DNA of 64,000 nucleotides from the NCBI RefSeq assembly GCF_036195325.1, contig NZ_CP108101.1, positions 558,001-622,000 on the forward strand, given 5' to 3'. The notes beneath the pieces were generated by a model, which saw only the letters and a program-made list of their open reading frames with translations, searched no databases and had not been told where the DNA came from. Of this stretch, positions 8,723 through 18,224 are shown piece after piece; the stretch's first letter is position 1, and each line of letters starts with the position of its first letter. Made by a program: the position numbers and the translations under genes. The DNA is from Streptomyces sp. NBC_00234 (GTDB lineage: Bacteria; Actinomycetota; Actinomycetes; Streptomycetales; Streptomycetaceae).

Positions 8723-11700
8723 AGCCCCTTGCTCGCGCCAGACTCGTGGCGGCGGTCACCGTCGCCGCCCTGTGCTCGCCGGCCGTACTGCCGACGGCGA
8801 CCGCCGGGCCCGCACCGGAGCCGACCGTCTCGGCGTTCGGTGCGTCGGTGAGCCGCACGGTCACCCTGATCACGGGTGACCGGATCACGGTCACCACCAC
8901 GCCGGACGGCCGGAAGTCGTACAGCGCGGTGCCCGCCGCGGACTCGGCCCCGGGCACGGTCCTGGCCCGCACGGACATCGACGGCGACGCGTACTTCTAC
9001 CCGAGCGACGTGATCGGCAAGGTCGGTTCCCTCCTGGACCCGCAGCTGTTCAACGTGGACGGTCTGGTCCGCGACGGCTACGACGACTCCCGCGTCGACG
9101 CGCTCCCGCTGATCGTGCGGCGCACCGGCGCCGACCGTCCGGAGGCGCTCGAAAGCGACGGACTGATGCCCGCCAAGCGGGACTTCCACGCGCTCAGGGC
9201 GAGCACGGCGGTCCTCGACAAGGACGACGCGGCCGAGGTCGGTGAAGCCCTCGACAGCAAGCACGCGCTGGACGGCGTCAAGAGCATCTGGCTCGACGGC
9301 AAGGTGCACGCGGACGCGCTGGACCGCAACCTCACCCAGATCGGCGCCGACAGCGCCTGGCAGGCCGGCCGTACCGGCAAGGGCGTCAAGGTCGCCGTGC
9401 TGGACACCGGCGCCGACCAGACGCATCCCGACCTCGCGGGCCGGATCAGCGAGGCCAGGGACTTCTCCGGCAGCGGTAGCACGCTGGACAAGAAGGGCCA
9501 CGGCACGCATGTCGCGGCGACCGTGGCAGGCAGCGGCGCGGGCGCGCCGGGCCTCCGCTCCGGTGTCGCACCGGACGCCGACCTGATCATCGGCAAGGTG
9601 CTCGGCGACGACGGCTCCGGTTCGGACTCGTCCGTCATCGCGGGGATGGAGTGGGCCGTCGCGCAGGGTGCCAAGGTCGTCAACATGTCGCTGGGCAGCG
9701 GCCCGACGAACGGCCAGGACCCGGTCACCCAGTCGCTCGAAGCGCTCGCCACCTCGTCCGGCACTCTGTTCGTGGTGTCCGCGGGCAACGAAGGTCCCAA
9801 CATCAGCACCGTGTCCGCCCCCTCGATCGCCCCGCACGCGCTGTCGGTCGCCGCAGTCGACTTCGCGGGCGGCACCGCCTCCTTCTCCAGCCGCGGCCCG
9901 TCGTTCAACGGAACGGTCAAGCCCGAGATCGCGGCCCCCGGTGTCAACGTCGTCGCGGCACGCGCCACGGGCACGAACATCGGCACGGTGCAGGCCGACC
10001 CGGCGTACACCGCCCTGTCGGGTACGTCGATGGCTGCCCCGCACATCGCGGGCGCCGCGGCCCTGCTCGCCCAGGAGCACCCCGACTGGACCCCGGACCA
10101 GCTGAAGCACACCCTGATGGGCACCACGACGGCTCCGCAGAGCGGTCAGTCGCTGTACGACGTCGGCACCGGCGTCGTGAACCTCCCTGCCGCCCTCAAG
10201 CAGACCGTCGTCGCCGACACCGGCGCGCTCGACTTCGGGCGCCTGGACGTGACCGACGGCACCGCGACCCGCACCGTGAAGCTCACCAACAAGGGCACCG
10301 CGGCCGTCACTCTCAACCTCACCGGCACGCTGGCCGCTGCCGGTTCGACGCCTCCGGCCGGCATGCTGGAGCTGTCCGCCTCCTCCATGACGCTGGGCGC
10401 CGGTGAGACCTCCGAGGTCACCCTGACCGTCGACGCCGCGGGTACTCCGACCGGTACGTACAGCGGAGCGCTGACGGCGCTCCCCGCCGACGGCGGCCAG
10501 GCGCTGCGCATCCCGCTGCTCCTGGACCGGGCACAGTCCGTCAAGGTCACCACGCTCGACCGCGCGGGCAACCCCGCACCCGCCCAGATCTCCCTGCTCA
10601 ACGCGGAGAGCGGCGCCTCCATGAACGCGGAGATCCCCGCCGCGGGCACCCGTGACGTGCGGGTCCCCGAGGGCAGCTACATGGGCCTGGCGATGATCCG
10701 CATGATCATCGACGGCACCCCGCAGATCGCGATCGTCAGCGCCGACCTCAAGGCCGGCACGAACGAGATGGTCTTCGACGCCCGCAAGGCCCGTCGCTGG
10801 ACCGCCTCGGTCGAAGGCAAGGACACCCGCCCCGAGTTCATGCTGGGCAACCTGTCCCGCACCACCGACGACGGTAAGTACGGCATCCGTCACAGCATGC
10901 TGGCCGGCGGTGCGTACGGGGCCTTCCCCAAGGACGCGCTCTGGATCACGCCGACCACTGAGGCGCACCTCGGCAAGGTCGCCTTCAACGAGCGCTGGCG
11001 GCTCGCCGACGCCGACAGTGACAACACCGTGGGCGACACGTCCGCCCTCTACGACGCGGCGTACGCCCGGGACGAGGTCGCCGACAACCCCGAGCGCCGG
11101 CTGACCCGCGGTGAGATCGAGAAGTTCGCCAAGGTCCGCACGACGTACCGGGGCATGAACGAGAAGATCCGCATCCAGGAGGGCAGCACGGTCTACGGGA
11201 CCGGACTGAACGGCCTCAACACGTCCTCGCCGTCCTACCTGACCGTCCCGCGCGAGCGCACGGAGTACATCCAGGCCGAGGACAGGACATGGCTGCGGTT
11301 CACCTACCGCAACCAGGGGGGCGTGGCGATGAACTACTCGCCGGCCCAGTTCACGTACCAGCCGGGCACCTCCTCGAAGTACACGTGGTTCGCCGGACCG
11401 TTCTCGGTGCGCGCCGCGGGTCAGACCACCGGTGCCCGTCTCCAGTTGAAGGTTGACGACGCCGTCATCCCGAAGGGGTTCGCTCCGATGCTCTCCGACT
11501 TCAACTCCCCGCAGCGCACGCAGTCCACGACCGCCCTCTACCGCAATGGCACGCTGGTCGCCGACCGCGGCTCGCTGATCGACAAGACGTTCGAGGACGC
11601 CGACAAGGCGTCGTACGAACTCCGCCGCACCTACACCTCGGCCGGGATCTTCCCGCTGGGCGGTGAGGCCGCCTCCAAGTGGACCTTCACCGCGGGCGGC

Positions 11701-12036
11701 ACGGGTGAGGCGGCGACCCCGGTGGACCTCCTCAACGTGTCGTTCGACGCGCCGCTGAACAACCTCAACCAGGCGCGCGCCGGCCTCCCGCTGCCGGTGA
11801 GCGCCGACATCACGGGTGCGGTCGAGGGCCTGCGCAAGGTCCGCGCGTGGGTCACCGCCGACAACGGTGTGACCTGGAAGCCGGTCCTGATCCTCGGACA
11901 CGAGGGTGCGTACCAGTTCCTCGCACCGCCGTCCGCGCTCACGTCCGGTGGCTTCCTGGGCCTCCGCGTGATGGCCGAAGACGGGCGGGGCAACACCGTG
12001 GACTCGGCACTCCCCCGGGCGATCCCGGTCGTCTGA
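8719..12036 (+). CDS. Secreted S8 (subtilisin-like) serine peptidase
   Basis: 1,105 residues, starting at the ATG that overlaps the preceding stop. The signal peptide is about 30 residues (KPLARARLVAAVTVAALCS, then a TAG-A type cleavage region). The propeptide carries RTVTLITGDRITVTT, as in the protease at the left edge. The triad is Asp229 (VAVLDTGAD), His261 (GHGTHVAA) and Ser437 (SGTSMAAPH). After residue 480 come beta-sandwich domains (LDFGRLDVTDGTATRTV onward), probably for substrate binding or prodomain-like shielding. It is the last gene of a plus-strand run 5173-12036 and is followed by a strong bidirectional terminator. It probably acts in extracellular protein degradation. Confidence 0.93.
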   Translation: MKPLARARLVAAVTVAALCSPAVLPTATAGPAPEPTVSAFGASVSRTVTLITGDRITVTTTPDGRKSYSAVPAADSAPGTVLARTDIDGDAYFYPSDVIGKVGSLLDPQLFNVDGLVRDGYDDSRVDALPLIVRRTGADRPEALESDGLMPAKRDFHALRASTAVLDKDDAAEVGEALDSKHALDGVKSIWLDGKVHADALDRNLTQIGADSAWQAGRTGKGVKVAVLDTGADQTHPDLAGRISEARDFSGSGSTLDKKGHGTHVAATVAGSGAGAPGLRSGVAPDADLIIGKVLGDDGSGSDSSVIAGMEWAVAQGAKVVNMSLGSGPTNGQDPVTQSLEALATSSGTLFVVSAGNEGPNISTVSAPSIAPHALSVAAVDFAGGTASFSSRGPSFNGTVKPEIAAPGVNVVAARATGTNIGTVQADPAYTALSGTSMAAPHIAGAAALLAQEHPDWTPDQLKHTLMGTTTAPQSGQSLYDVGTGVVNLPAALKQTVVADTGALDFGRLDVTDGTATRTVKLTNKGTAAVTLNLTGTLAAAGSTPPAGMLELSASSMTLGAGETSEVTLTVDAAGTPTGTYSGALTALPADGGQALRIPLLLDRAQSVKVTTLDRAGNPAPAQISLLNAESGASMNAEIPAAGTRDVRVPEGSYMGLAMIRMIIDGTPQIAIVSADLKAGTNEMVFDARKARRWTASVEGKDTRPEFMLGNLSRTTDDGKYGIRHSMLAGGAYGAFPKDALWITPTTEAHLGKVAFNERWRLADADSDNTVGDTSALYDAAYARDEVADNPERRLTRGEIEKFAKVRTTYRGMNEKIRIQEGSTVYGTGLNGLNTSSPSYLTVPRERTEYIQAEDRTWLRFTYRNQGGVAMNYSPAQFTYQPGTSSKYTWFAGPFSVRAAGQTTGARLQLKVDDAVIPKGFAPMLSDFNSPQRTQSTTALYRNGTLVADRGSLIDKTFEDADKASYELRRTYTSAGIFPLGGEAASKWTFTAGGTGEAATPVDLLNVSFDAPLNNLNQARAGLPLPVSADITGAVEGLRKVRAWVTADNGVTWKPVLILGHEGAYQFLAPPSALTSGGFLGLRVMAEDGRGNTVDSALPRAIPVV

Positions 12037-12051
12037 CTCCGCACGGCATGA

Positions 12052-12098
12052 CATGACGGTGCCACCGTCCCCGGGGAGGGGGCGGTGGCACCGTCATG
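12052..12098. terminator. Bidirectional terminator, 16-bp perfect stem
   Basis: CATGACGGTGCCACCG (12052-12067) pairs perfectly with 12083-12098 around a 15-nt loop. It lies between the convergent ends of the S8 protease (12036) and the fructokinase (12112), so it can serve both. Confidence 0.88.
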
Positions 12099-12111
12099 TT
12101 CCGGACCCGGA

Positions 12112-13044
12112 TCAGAACCGGTCGAGCGCGGCCTTCAGTTCCGCCGCGTCCGGCGGATTGGCACCGGCCCGTGCGACGGTGACGGCGGCCGAGGCCGCCG
12201 CGTGGCGCAGCACCTCGGTCACGCTGTCCGCGTCCACGGAGCGCAGCCGCTCGCGGCCGTCCGCACCGAGGAGTCCGAGCGAGGCGAGTGCGTGCAGCGT
12301 GCCCGACATGAACGCGTCGCCCGCTCCCACCGTGTCGACGACGTCGGTGGGAAGCGCCTCGACCGTGGTTCGTCCGCCGGGGAGGACCGCGAGCGCGCCG
12401 TCGGCCCCGCGGGTGACGAGGACGAGGGCGGGCCCGGTGGCCTGCCAGCGTGCGGCGACCGCTTCCGGGTCCTCCCCCGGGTACAGCCACTCCAGGTCCT
12501 CGTCACTGGCCTTGACCACGTCGCTCAGCGCGACGCACCGCTCGACCCGGCGTACGGCCGTGTCGTGATCACCCATCAGTTCCGGCCGCACATTGGGGTC
12601 GTAGCTGATGGTCGCCTCCGTCCGCGCGGACTCCACGGCACCCAGCACGGTGGCCGCGCCCGGCTCCATCACGGCGGCGATGGACCCGGTGTGGACGTGG
12701 TGGTGCCGCTGTCCGAGGCGGGTCCGTGCGAGCGTCCAGGTGATCTCGAAGGTGTACGTGGCCCGTCCCCCGCCGTCCAGGGTCACGGCGGCGGACGGGG
12801 TGGGCACGACGGCACCGTCGGTACGCACCCGTACGCCGGCAGCTGCCAGATGGTCCCGGATCAGCCGCCCGTTCTGGTCGGATCCCAACTGGGTGAGCAG
12901 AGTGGCGCTCCGGCCGAGCCGGGCGAGTCCGAGGGCGACGTTGGCCGGGCTGCCGCCCGGGTGGACCTGGTCGGCCGCACCGGGGAGCCGGACGATGTCG
13001 GCGACGCATTCGCCGATGACCAGCACATCGAGTCTGTCGAGCAT
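12112..13044 (-). CDS. Fructokinase, PfkB/ribokinase family
   Basis: 310 residues from the ATG at 13044. The ribosome site GGGAG overlaps the stop codon of the upstream levanase gene. PfkB features include the N-terminal VLVIGECVADIV, the sugar-binding GGSPANVALGLARLG, and the C-terminal signature DTVGAGDAFMSG with the catalytic Asp in GAGD. The expected reaction is ATP + D-fructose to fructose phosphate. The substrate is inferred from the operon: it is the last gene after two GH32 fructan hydrolases and a transporter, so it would commit released fructose to metabolism. Family membership is firm; sugar specificity rests on context. The usual alternatives in this family are ribokinase and 2-keto-3-deoxygluconate kinase. 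Confidence 0.9.
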   Translation of the reverse strand: MLDRLDVLVIGECVADIVRLPGAADQVHPGGSPANVALGLARLGRSATLLTQLGSDQNGRLIRDHLAAAGVRVRTDGAVVPTPSAAVTLDGGGRATYTFEITWTLARTRLGQRHHHVHTGSIAAVMEPGAATVLGAVESARTEATISYDPNVRPELMGDHDTAVRRVERCVALSDVVKASDEDLEWLYPGEDPEAVAARWQATGPALVLVTRGADGALAVLPGGRTTVEALPTDVVDTVGAGDAFMSGTLHALASLGLLGADGRERLRSVDADSVTEVLRHAAASAAVTVARAGANPPDAAELKAALDRF

Positions 13045-13057
13045 GGGGTGGGTCTCC

Positions 13058-16000
13058 CTAGAGTGCGGTGACGAAGGTGTCCTGGTAGGAGGTGCGGCCT
13101 CCGAACACATTGAGCCCGATCCTGCCGCTTGCGAAGCGGGTGTCCGTCGTGTCGATGACCGGCCGGCCGTCGACGAACACCTCGATCCGGCTGCCGAGGG
13201 CCCTGATCCGCAGGGGCAGGCTCGATCCGGCGCGCAGGAGCAGCGGTACTTCGGCGAGTACGGCCGACTGCCCGCCCTCCTTACGGAACAGCCGTGCCGT
13301 CCGCAGGTTCGGGTCGAGGTTCACCGCGTATCCGTCGGCCGCGTCGGCCGAGGCGCGCAGCAGGACGGAGCCGGCGCCGGGGGTGCCGTCGGGGCCGCCG
13401 AACCGCACCAGTGCGGTCAGTTCGAGGTCCGCGTACTCGGTGGCGGACACGGCGGTCGAGTCCCGGTCGAAGGCGCCCGTGCGGCCCGCGCCGGTGGTCT
13501 CCCAGTGCCCGGCCGGGACGACGGTGAGGTCGCCGAGTCCCCCGGTGCGGAATTCGGCGCCGCCCGGCGCCGGGGCCGGAGCCGGGACGGTGCCCGTCAC
13601 CCGGAACACGTCTTTCAGCCCGTGGACGGTCAGTTCGACGATCCGGGCGGATCCTCCGGTGGCGTAGAAGGCCGTGCCCAGGTCGTCCGGTCCGGGGAAG
13701 AGGAGGCTGCTGATGGTGACCTGTCCGTCGCCGCCGAACACCTCGACCGAGGAGCTGTCCATGAACAGGCGCAGGCGCAGCCGCCGTTCGCCTCCGGCCG
13801 TGTCGAGCGGCAGCGGGGCGACGGTCCGGCCGGCGAAGTGCTCGGTGAAGTCTCCGACGCCGGAGCGGGTGCGGTCCACGAACAGACGCTGGGCGGCGAC
13901 GTCGTAGCCCACGACGGTCCGCCGGTCTCCTCCGGTCCGCAGCCGGAGGCCGAATTCGGTGGCGGCTCCGGTGTCCGGCAGGGCGATCTCCGCCTCGATC
14001 TCGTACGAGCGCCCCCGTATCGCCGCGAGCGGGTTGGCGGACTCCGGCAGCACGGTGACCTCGCTGACGGTGGTGCTGCCCGAGCGCAGCGTTTCGAGTT
14101 CGGCGGCCGGGCGCTGGACAAGTCCCCCGCTGGAGAGGGTGAGTTCGCGCGGGATGCTCAGCGCGCCGTTCCACTCGCCGGTGGGTGCGCTGAACGCGTA
14201 GTCCCAGTTGCTGAGCCAGCCGAGCTGGACCCGGCGTCCGTCGGGCAGCCCGGCGAAGGTCATGGCCGCGTAGTAGTCGCGGCCCGCCTCGGCGCGCAGG
14301 GGGGTGCCGGCCGTGTTGGTGGTGGTGAAGGCCGCGCCGTCCCAGTCGCCGAGGAAGTACTCCGCCGCCGATCCGTCGGTCGCCCGCACCGCTCCCGTGG
14401 AGAGGGTGAGCACCCAGCGCACCTGGTCCGCCTGGCCGTCGACGGGCAGGGGGAACAGGTCGGGGCACTCCCACACTCCGCCGACGACCCAGTCGCCGTA
14501 GCCGAAGGAGGAGCGGTGGGTCCAGTGCAGCAGGTCGGTCGAGGTGTGGAAGCGGACGTGGTCGCCGCCGGACACCACCATCACCCACTGACCGTGCTCC
14601 TCGTCGCGGACCACCTTCGGATCGCGGAAGTCCCAACCTCCTTCCCGTCCACCGGGGTTCGGCACGACGGGCTCGGTGCCGTACCACTGCCAGGAGCGGC
14701 CACGGTCCCGGCTGAAGGCGGCCCGCACCGACTGGTTGCCGCCGGGCTTGTCCGGGTGGTAGCCGGTGTAGAAGGCGAGCAGCCCGGAGCCGCCCCCGAA
14801 GAGTCCGCTGACGTCGTCGGCGTCGACCACGCACGACCCGGACCAGGTATGGCCGAACTCGGAGACGGGAAGGGCGACGGGCAGGGCACGCCAGTGCAGG
14901 AGGTCGGTGGACACGGCGTGCGCCCACTGGCCCGCGTCCTGGTGGAAGAGGTGGTACTCACCCTCGTACCGGACGAGTCCGTTGGGGTCGCTCGTGCGCG
15001 AGGCGAGCTGGGTGTAGTGGTATCCGGGACGGTAGGAGTCCGTGTAGTACGTCTGCGGGGTACGGGCCCGGACTTCCTGGAAGAGGGCCGTTCCCCCGGT
15101 CGCGGCCAGGGCCACGGCGGCCCCGTCGGTGCGGGCCGCAGTGGCGGTCAGGACCTGGATCCCGTCCACGGTGACCGTCAGGTCCGCACCCAGGGCGCGG
15201 AGTTCCGTCCGGTAGGTGGAGCCGTCGACGAACGGGCGTACGGGGGGTGCGGCCTGGGCGAGTACGCGTCCGTCGGCGCGGTCCACGAGGCGTACGCCGC
15301 TCGCGTCGAGGCGGGCCTCGTACCCGCCCTCGCCCGTTGCGCCGGTGCGGACCACCAAACCCGCGGTGGCCGCCCCGGCCAGGAGGACGTCGGCGCTCAG
15401 CAGCGCGTCGCCGCCCGGGAAGGGCGCCGTGCGCAGCGCGACGGCGCCCTCGCCCCGGATGCCGCGCAGGTCCGGGGTCCAGCTGCCGGCGACGTCCGAC
15501 CAGCCCTGAAGATCCGTCACCGGGCCGGAGGCAGCGACGTTCTCGAAGGCGGCGGAGCCGTTGTACACCTGGACCCCGAGCTGCCCGGCGCCGTGGGTGG
15601 CGTCCTCGGCCGTGATCACCGGGGCGTAGCCGTCCGGGGTGATGAAGTCGGTCTGCCAGCGGACCGTGAGCCGCTTGCCGTCCGCCCGGACCATGAGCCG
15701 GTACACCCTGCCCACCTCGACGGGTGTGCTGTGGGTGCCGAGAGTGGTGTCCCCGTCGATGCGGTAGAGCCGCAGCCGGTTCTGGTTGGGGTCGATCTGC
15801 ACCCCGTATCCGGAGGTGCCGCCCGCGTCGGTGCGCAGCAGGAGGGAGGCGACGGCGTACGGATCGTGGATCTGGACGTCAGCCTGGTACACGGTGTCGT
15901 GGACGCGCGTGTCCGCGACCGCACGGGTGTTGGTGTCCGCCGGCGCCGTGGCGAGCCAGCCGAATGCGGTGGCCTTCCAGGTGCCTCCGGTCGTGGTCCA

Positions 16001-16633
16001 GCCGGTCGCCGTGGTGGTGACGGTACGGATGCCCGGTGCGCCGAAGAGCACGGTCCCGTTGTAGGCGTGCAGGCCGGCGGCTCCGTGCGCGTAGGCGGTG
16101 TCCCGTGCGGTGAGGAGCTGGGCGCCGTCGACGGATACCGTCAACTCCGGGCCGTCCAGACGGACTTCGAGGAGGTAGCCGGTGCCCGGGTGGGCAGTGA
16201 ACGCGGCGGGCGGCGCGAGGTCGCGGCCGGTCGCCAGGTCGAAGAGGCGGACCCGGCCGAGGTTGGGGTCGAGGCTCGCCGCGTATCCGGCCGCGCCGTC
16301 GTCGGAGGCCCTGACGACCAACGAGCCGACGGCGTAGGGCGATCCGGGATCCACGGTGACGCGGGCCACGTAGGCGGCGAGGGTTCCGACACGCTGCTCG
16401 GACAGGGCGAGGGCGTTGAGGTCGGCCCCCGTCACCACGCGTCGGCCGCCGTCGGCGGTACGGGACCAGGTGCCGGTGACCGCGAGCGGATCGGGGATCG
16501 CCGCGAGGTCACCGGGCAGGGCGGCCAGGAGGTTCGCGGCCCGTGCGGAGGCCACCGCAGGGCCGGTGCCGGTCAGCGGGGTCAGCAGAGCGAGACCGGC
16601 CGTGGACAAGAGCGCACGTCGAGAGAGGGACAT
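13058..16633 (-). CDS. Secreted multidomain GH32 levanase/inulinase
   Basis: 1,191 residues with a Tat/Sec-like signal (SLSRRALLSTAGLALL). Three similar beta-sandwich modules fill about residues 45-515, the GH32 catalytic region spans about 529-1030, and a fourth module closes the protein. Each module carries a related core such as GYAASLDPNLGRVRLF, GYGVQIDPNQNRLRLY or GYAVNLDPNLRTARLF. GH32 residues are visible: nucleophile Asp549 (SDPNG), Asp671 (FRDPK) and acid/base Glu722 (WECPD). It should cut levan, inulin or sucrose-type beta-fructosides outside the cell. The ATG has AGGAGA 6 nt upstream. The modules are probably carbohydrate-binding. Endo versus exo action and the exact fructan cannot be told from sequence. 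Confidence 0.9.
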   Translation of the reverse strand: MSLSRRALLSTAGLALLTPLTGTGPAVASARAANLLAALPGDLAAIPDPLAVTGTWSRTADGGRRVVTGADLNALALSEQRVGTLAAYVARVTVDPGSPYAVGSLVVRASDDGAAGYAASLDPNLGRVRLFDLATGRDLAPPAAFTAHPGTGYLLEVRLDGPELTVSVDGAQLLTARDTAYAHGAAGLHAYNGTVLFGAPGIRTVTTTATGWTTTGGTWKATAFGWLATAPADTNTRAVADTRVHDTVYQADVQIHDPYAVASLLLRTDAGGTSGYGVQIDPNQNRLRLYRIDGDTTLGTHSTPVEVGRVYRLMVRADGKRLTVRWQTDFITPDGYAPVITAEDATHGAGQLGVQVYNGSAAFENVAASGPVTDLQGWSDVAGSWTPDLRGIRGEGAVALRTAPFPGGDALLSADVLLAGAATAGLVVRTGATGEGGYEARLDASGVRLVDRADGRVLAQAAPPVRPFVDGSTYRTELRALGADLTVTVDGIQVLTATAARTDGAAVALAATGGTALFQEVRARTPQTYYTDSYRPGYHYTQLASRTSDPNGLVRYEGEYHLFHQDAGQWAHAVSTDLLHWRALPVALPVSEFGHTWSGSCVVDADDVSGLFGGGSGLLAFYTGYHPDKPGGNQSVRAAFSRDRGRSWQWYGTEPVVPNPGGREGGWDFRDPKVVRDEEHGQWVMVVSGGDHVRFHTSTDLLHWTHRSSFGYGDWVVGGVWECPDLFPLPVDGQADQVRWVLTLSTGAVRATDGSAAEYFLGDWDGAAFTTTNTAGTPLRAEAGRDYYAAMTFAGLPDGRRVQLGWLSNWDYAFSAPTGEWNGALSIPRELTLSSGGLVQRPAAELETLRSGSTTVSEVTVLPESANPLAAIRGRSYEIEAEIALPDTGAATEFGLRLRTGGDRRTVVGYDVAAQRLFVDRTRSGVGDFTEHFAGRTVAPLPLDTAGGERRLRLRLFMDSSSVEVFGGDGQVTISSLLFPGPDDLGTAFYATGGSARIVELTVHGLKDVFRVTGTVPAPAPAPGGAEFRTGGLGDLTVVPAGHWETTGAGRTGAFDRDSTAVSATEYADLELTALVRFGGPDGTPGAGSVLLRASADAADGYAVNLDPNLRTARLFRKEGGQSAVLAEVPLLLRAGSSLPLRIRALGSRIEVFVDGRPVIDTTDTRFASGRIGLNVFGGRTSYQDTFVTAL

Positions 16634-16664
16634 CGTCGTCTCCTGTGATCGAGCGGGTGGGATT

Positions 16665-16700
16665 CCGTCCGGATCAGGCCGCCGGGCCCGATCCGGACGG
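16665..16700 (-). terminator. Hairpin between the two GH32 genes
   Basis: CCGTCCGGATC (16665-16675) and GATCCGGACGG (16690-16700) form a perfect 11-bp stem with a 14-nt loop in the 74-bp gap between the cytosolic and secreted GH32 genes. It could attenuate read-through or stabilise the upstream transcript. The levanase ribosome site lies beyond it, so the same transcript may continue. Confidence 0.5.
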
Positions 16701-16707
16701 GAGGCCC

Positions 16708-18222
16708 TCAGGGCCAGAGCGGGCGGGGGCCGTCGAAGACGGCGGCCATGCGCCAGGCGTCGATCCGCTCCACCGCGACCTCGCCGGCCGCGGCGACGGC
16801 CACGCCCAGCGCGTCGGGGAGGGTGGGGTAGACGCGGGCGGCCAGCGCCCGGCCGTTGGCGAAGATCTCCAGTGCGGAATGGTCGACGAGAACCCGCAGG
16901 TCGACCGCTCCGTCACCGTTCAACGGCAGTTCCCCGTAACGGGGTTCGGTGTCCACCGACGGGTCGAGGCTGCTCGCCTCGCGGCGCAGTCGCAGGGTGC
17001 CGGTGCCGTCCTCGGCCCGCGCCACCTCGATCACGGTCCGCTCGGAGCCGTCGGCGGACTCCCGCACCACGAGGCGCGCGAGGGCTCCGGGAGCGAGCCT
17101 CAGCGTCACCTCGATGTCCAGCTGGTCGCCGTTGATGCCGTCGAGCCGCATGTGTACGCCGTCGGGCACCGTGAGCGGGCCGGTCCGTACGGCGTCGCGG
17201 CGCAGTCGCGCGAGTTCCGGGACGGGGGCCTGGACCAGGCTGCCGTCCGTGCCGAGGGTGACGACGCGGGGCAGGGACATCACTCCGCACCAGCCCGCCT
17301 CGGCCATGGCGTCCTCGTCGCGTCCCTCCTGGAGCCAGCCGAACATGACGCGGCGGCCGAGGGCGTCCCTGGTGGACTGCGGGGCGTAGAAGTAGCGCTG
17401 CCCGTAGTCGAGCCGGTGCAGGGCACGGGGGACGAACGTGTCGCCCTCGTACGTGCCGGTCCAGTACAGCGGGTAGTGCGTGGTGCCCTCGTCCCAGGCG
17501 GAGAAGGCGAGGATGTCCGTCCCGTCGAGCCGGAAGAGGTCGACGCACTCCCACATGGTCCCGGTCCAGTCGAGGTCGGCGGCCGTGCCGGTGCCCGCGT
17601 CGCCGGTGAGGAGCGGGCCGACGTACCGCCAGTCGCGCAGGTCCTCGGACTCGTACAGGAAGGCCGTGCCGCCGGTGCCGCGGATCCCGGAGCCTACGAG
17701 GTGACGCCAGACACCGTTCTCCTGCCAGACGCAGTGGTCGCGGAACGCGGTGAGGTCGCCCTCCGGCGGGGCGGCGATCACCGGGTTGCCGGGGTCCTTG
17801 CGCCAGCTGCGCAGATCGGGCGATCCGGTGGCCACGCACGGGAGTTCGCGCTCTCCGTGCCGGCCGGAGTAGACGAGGGTCGGGGTGCCATCGTCGTCGA
17901 CGAGGACTCCGGACCAGCAGCCGTCGCGGTCGGGGCCCTCGGTGCCGGGGACCAGGGCGACGGGTTCGTCGGTCCAGGTGACCAGGTCGCGGCTGGTGGC
18001 ATGGCCCCAGTGGATGCGGTGGTGGGCGGCGGCGAGGGGGTTGTACTGGTAGAAGAGGTGGTAGACGCCGTCCCAATGGGCCAGCCCGTTGGGGTCGTTG
18101 AGCCAGCCGCCGGGAGCGGTGAAGTGGAAGCGGGGCCGGTGCGGGTCGAGGACGGCACGCTCCGCCAGGCCCTTCGGCGCGTCCTCGTGGCGGGCGCGGG
18201 GCAGGGTGAGGTCGTGGGTCAT
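16708..18222 (-). CDS. Cytosolic GH32 beta-fructosidase (sucrase / fructo-oligosaccharide hydrolase)
   Basis: 504 residues with no signal peptide, so it works in the cytoplasm. Near the N-terminus is the GH32 start FHFTAPGGWLNDPNG with nucleophile Asp43. Acid/base Glu225 lies in MWECVDLF. The third conserved site reads FRDH (Asp162) instead of the usual FRDP. The C-terminal beta-sandwich is present (VDLRVLVDHSALEIFANG). The ATG at 18222 is 2 nt past the stop of the preceding ATPase gene, giving tight coupling. The open frame extends upstream to 18369, but those residues have no family match. It would hydrolyse imported fructan oligomers or sucrose to fructose for the kinase at 12112. Confidence 0.92.
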   Translation of the reverse strand: MTHDLTLPRARHEDAPKGLAERAVLDPHRPRFHFTAPGGWLNDPNGLAHWDGVYHLFYQYNPLAAAHHRIHWGHATSRDLVTWTDEPVALVPGTEGPDRDGCWSGVLVDDDGTPTLVYSGRHGERELPCVATGSPDLRSWRKDPGNPVIAAPPEGDLTAFRDHCVWQENGVWRHLVGSGIRGTGGTAFLYESEDLRDWRYVGPLLTGDAGTGTAADLDWTGTMWECVDLFRLDGTDILAFSAWDEGTTHYPLYWTGTYEGDTFVPRALHRLDYGQRYFYAPQSTRDALGRRVMFGWLQEGRDEDAMAEAGWCGVMSLPRVVTLGTDGSLVQAPVPELARLRRDAVRTGPLTVPDGVHMRLDGINGDQLDIEVTLRLAPGALARLVVRESADGSERTVIEVARAEDGTGTLRLRREASSLDPSVDTEPRYGELPLNGDGAVDLRVLVDHSALEIFANGRALAARVYPTLPDALGVAVAAAGEVAVERIDAWRMAAVFDGPRPLWP

Positions 18223-18224
18223 GA

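Noticed and set aside
8560..12054. 1,164-codon minus-strand frame over the S8 protease
   Set aside because: Antisense shadow of a protease with a complete catalytic triad.
12608..16648. 1,346-codon open frame on the plus strand over the fructokinase and levanase genes
   Set aside because: It is antisense to two well-supported genes; long reverse frames are common in DNA with such strong third-position GC bias, and its sequence is low-complexity Gly/Arg/Val/Ala-rich.
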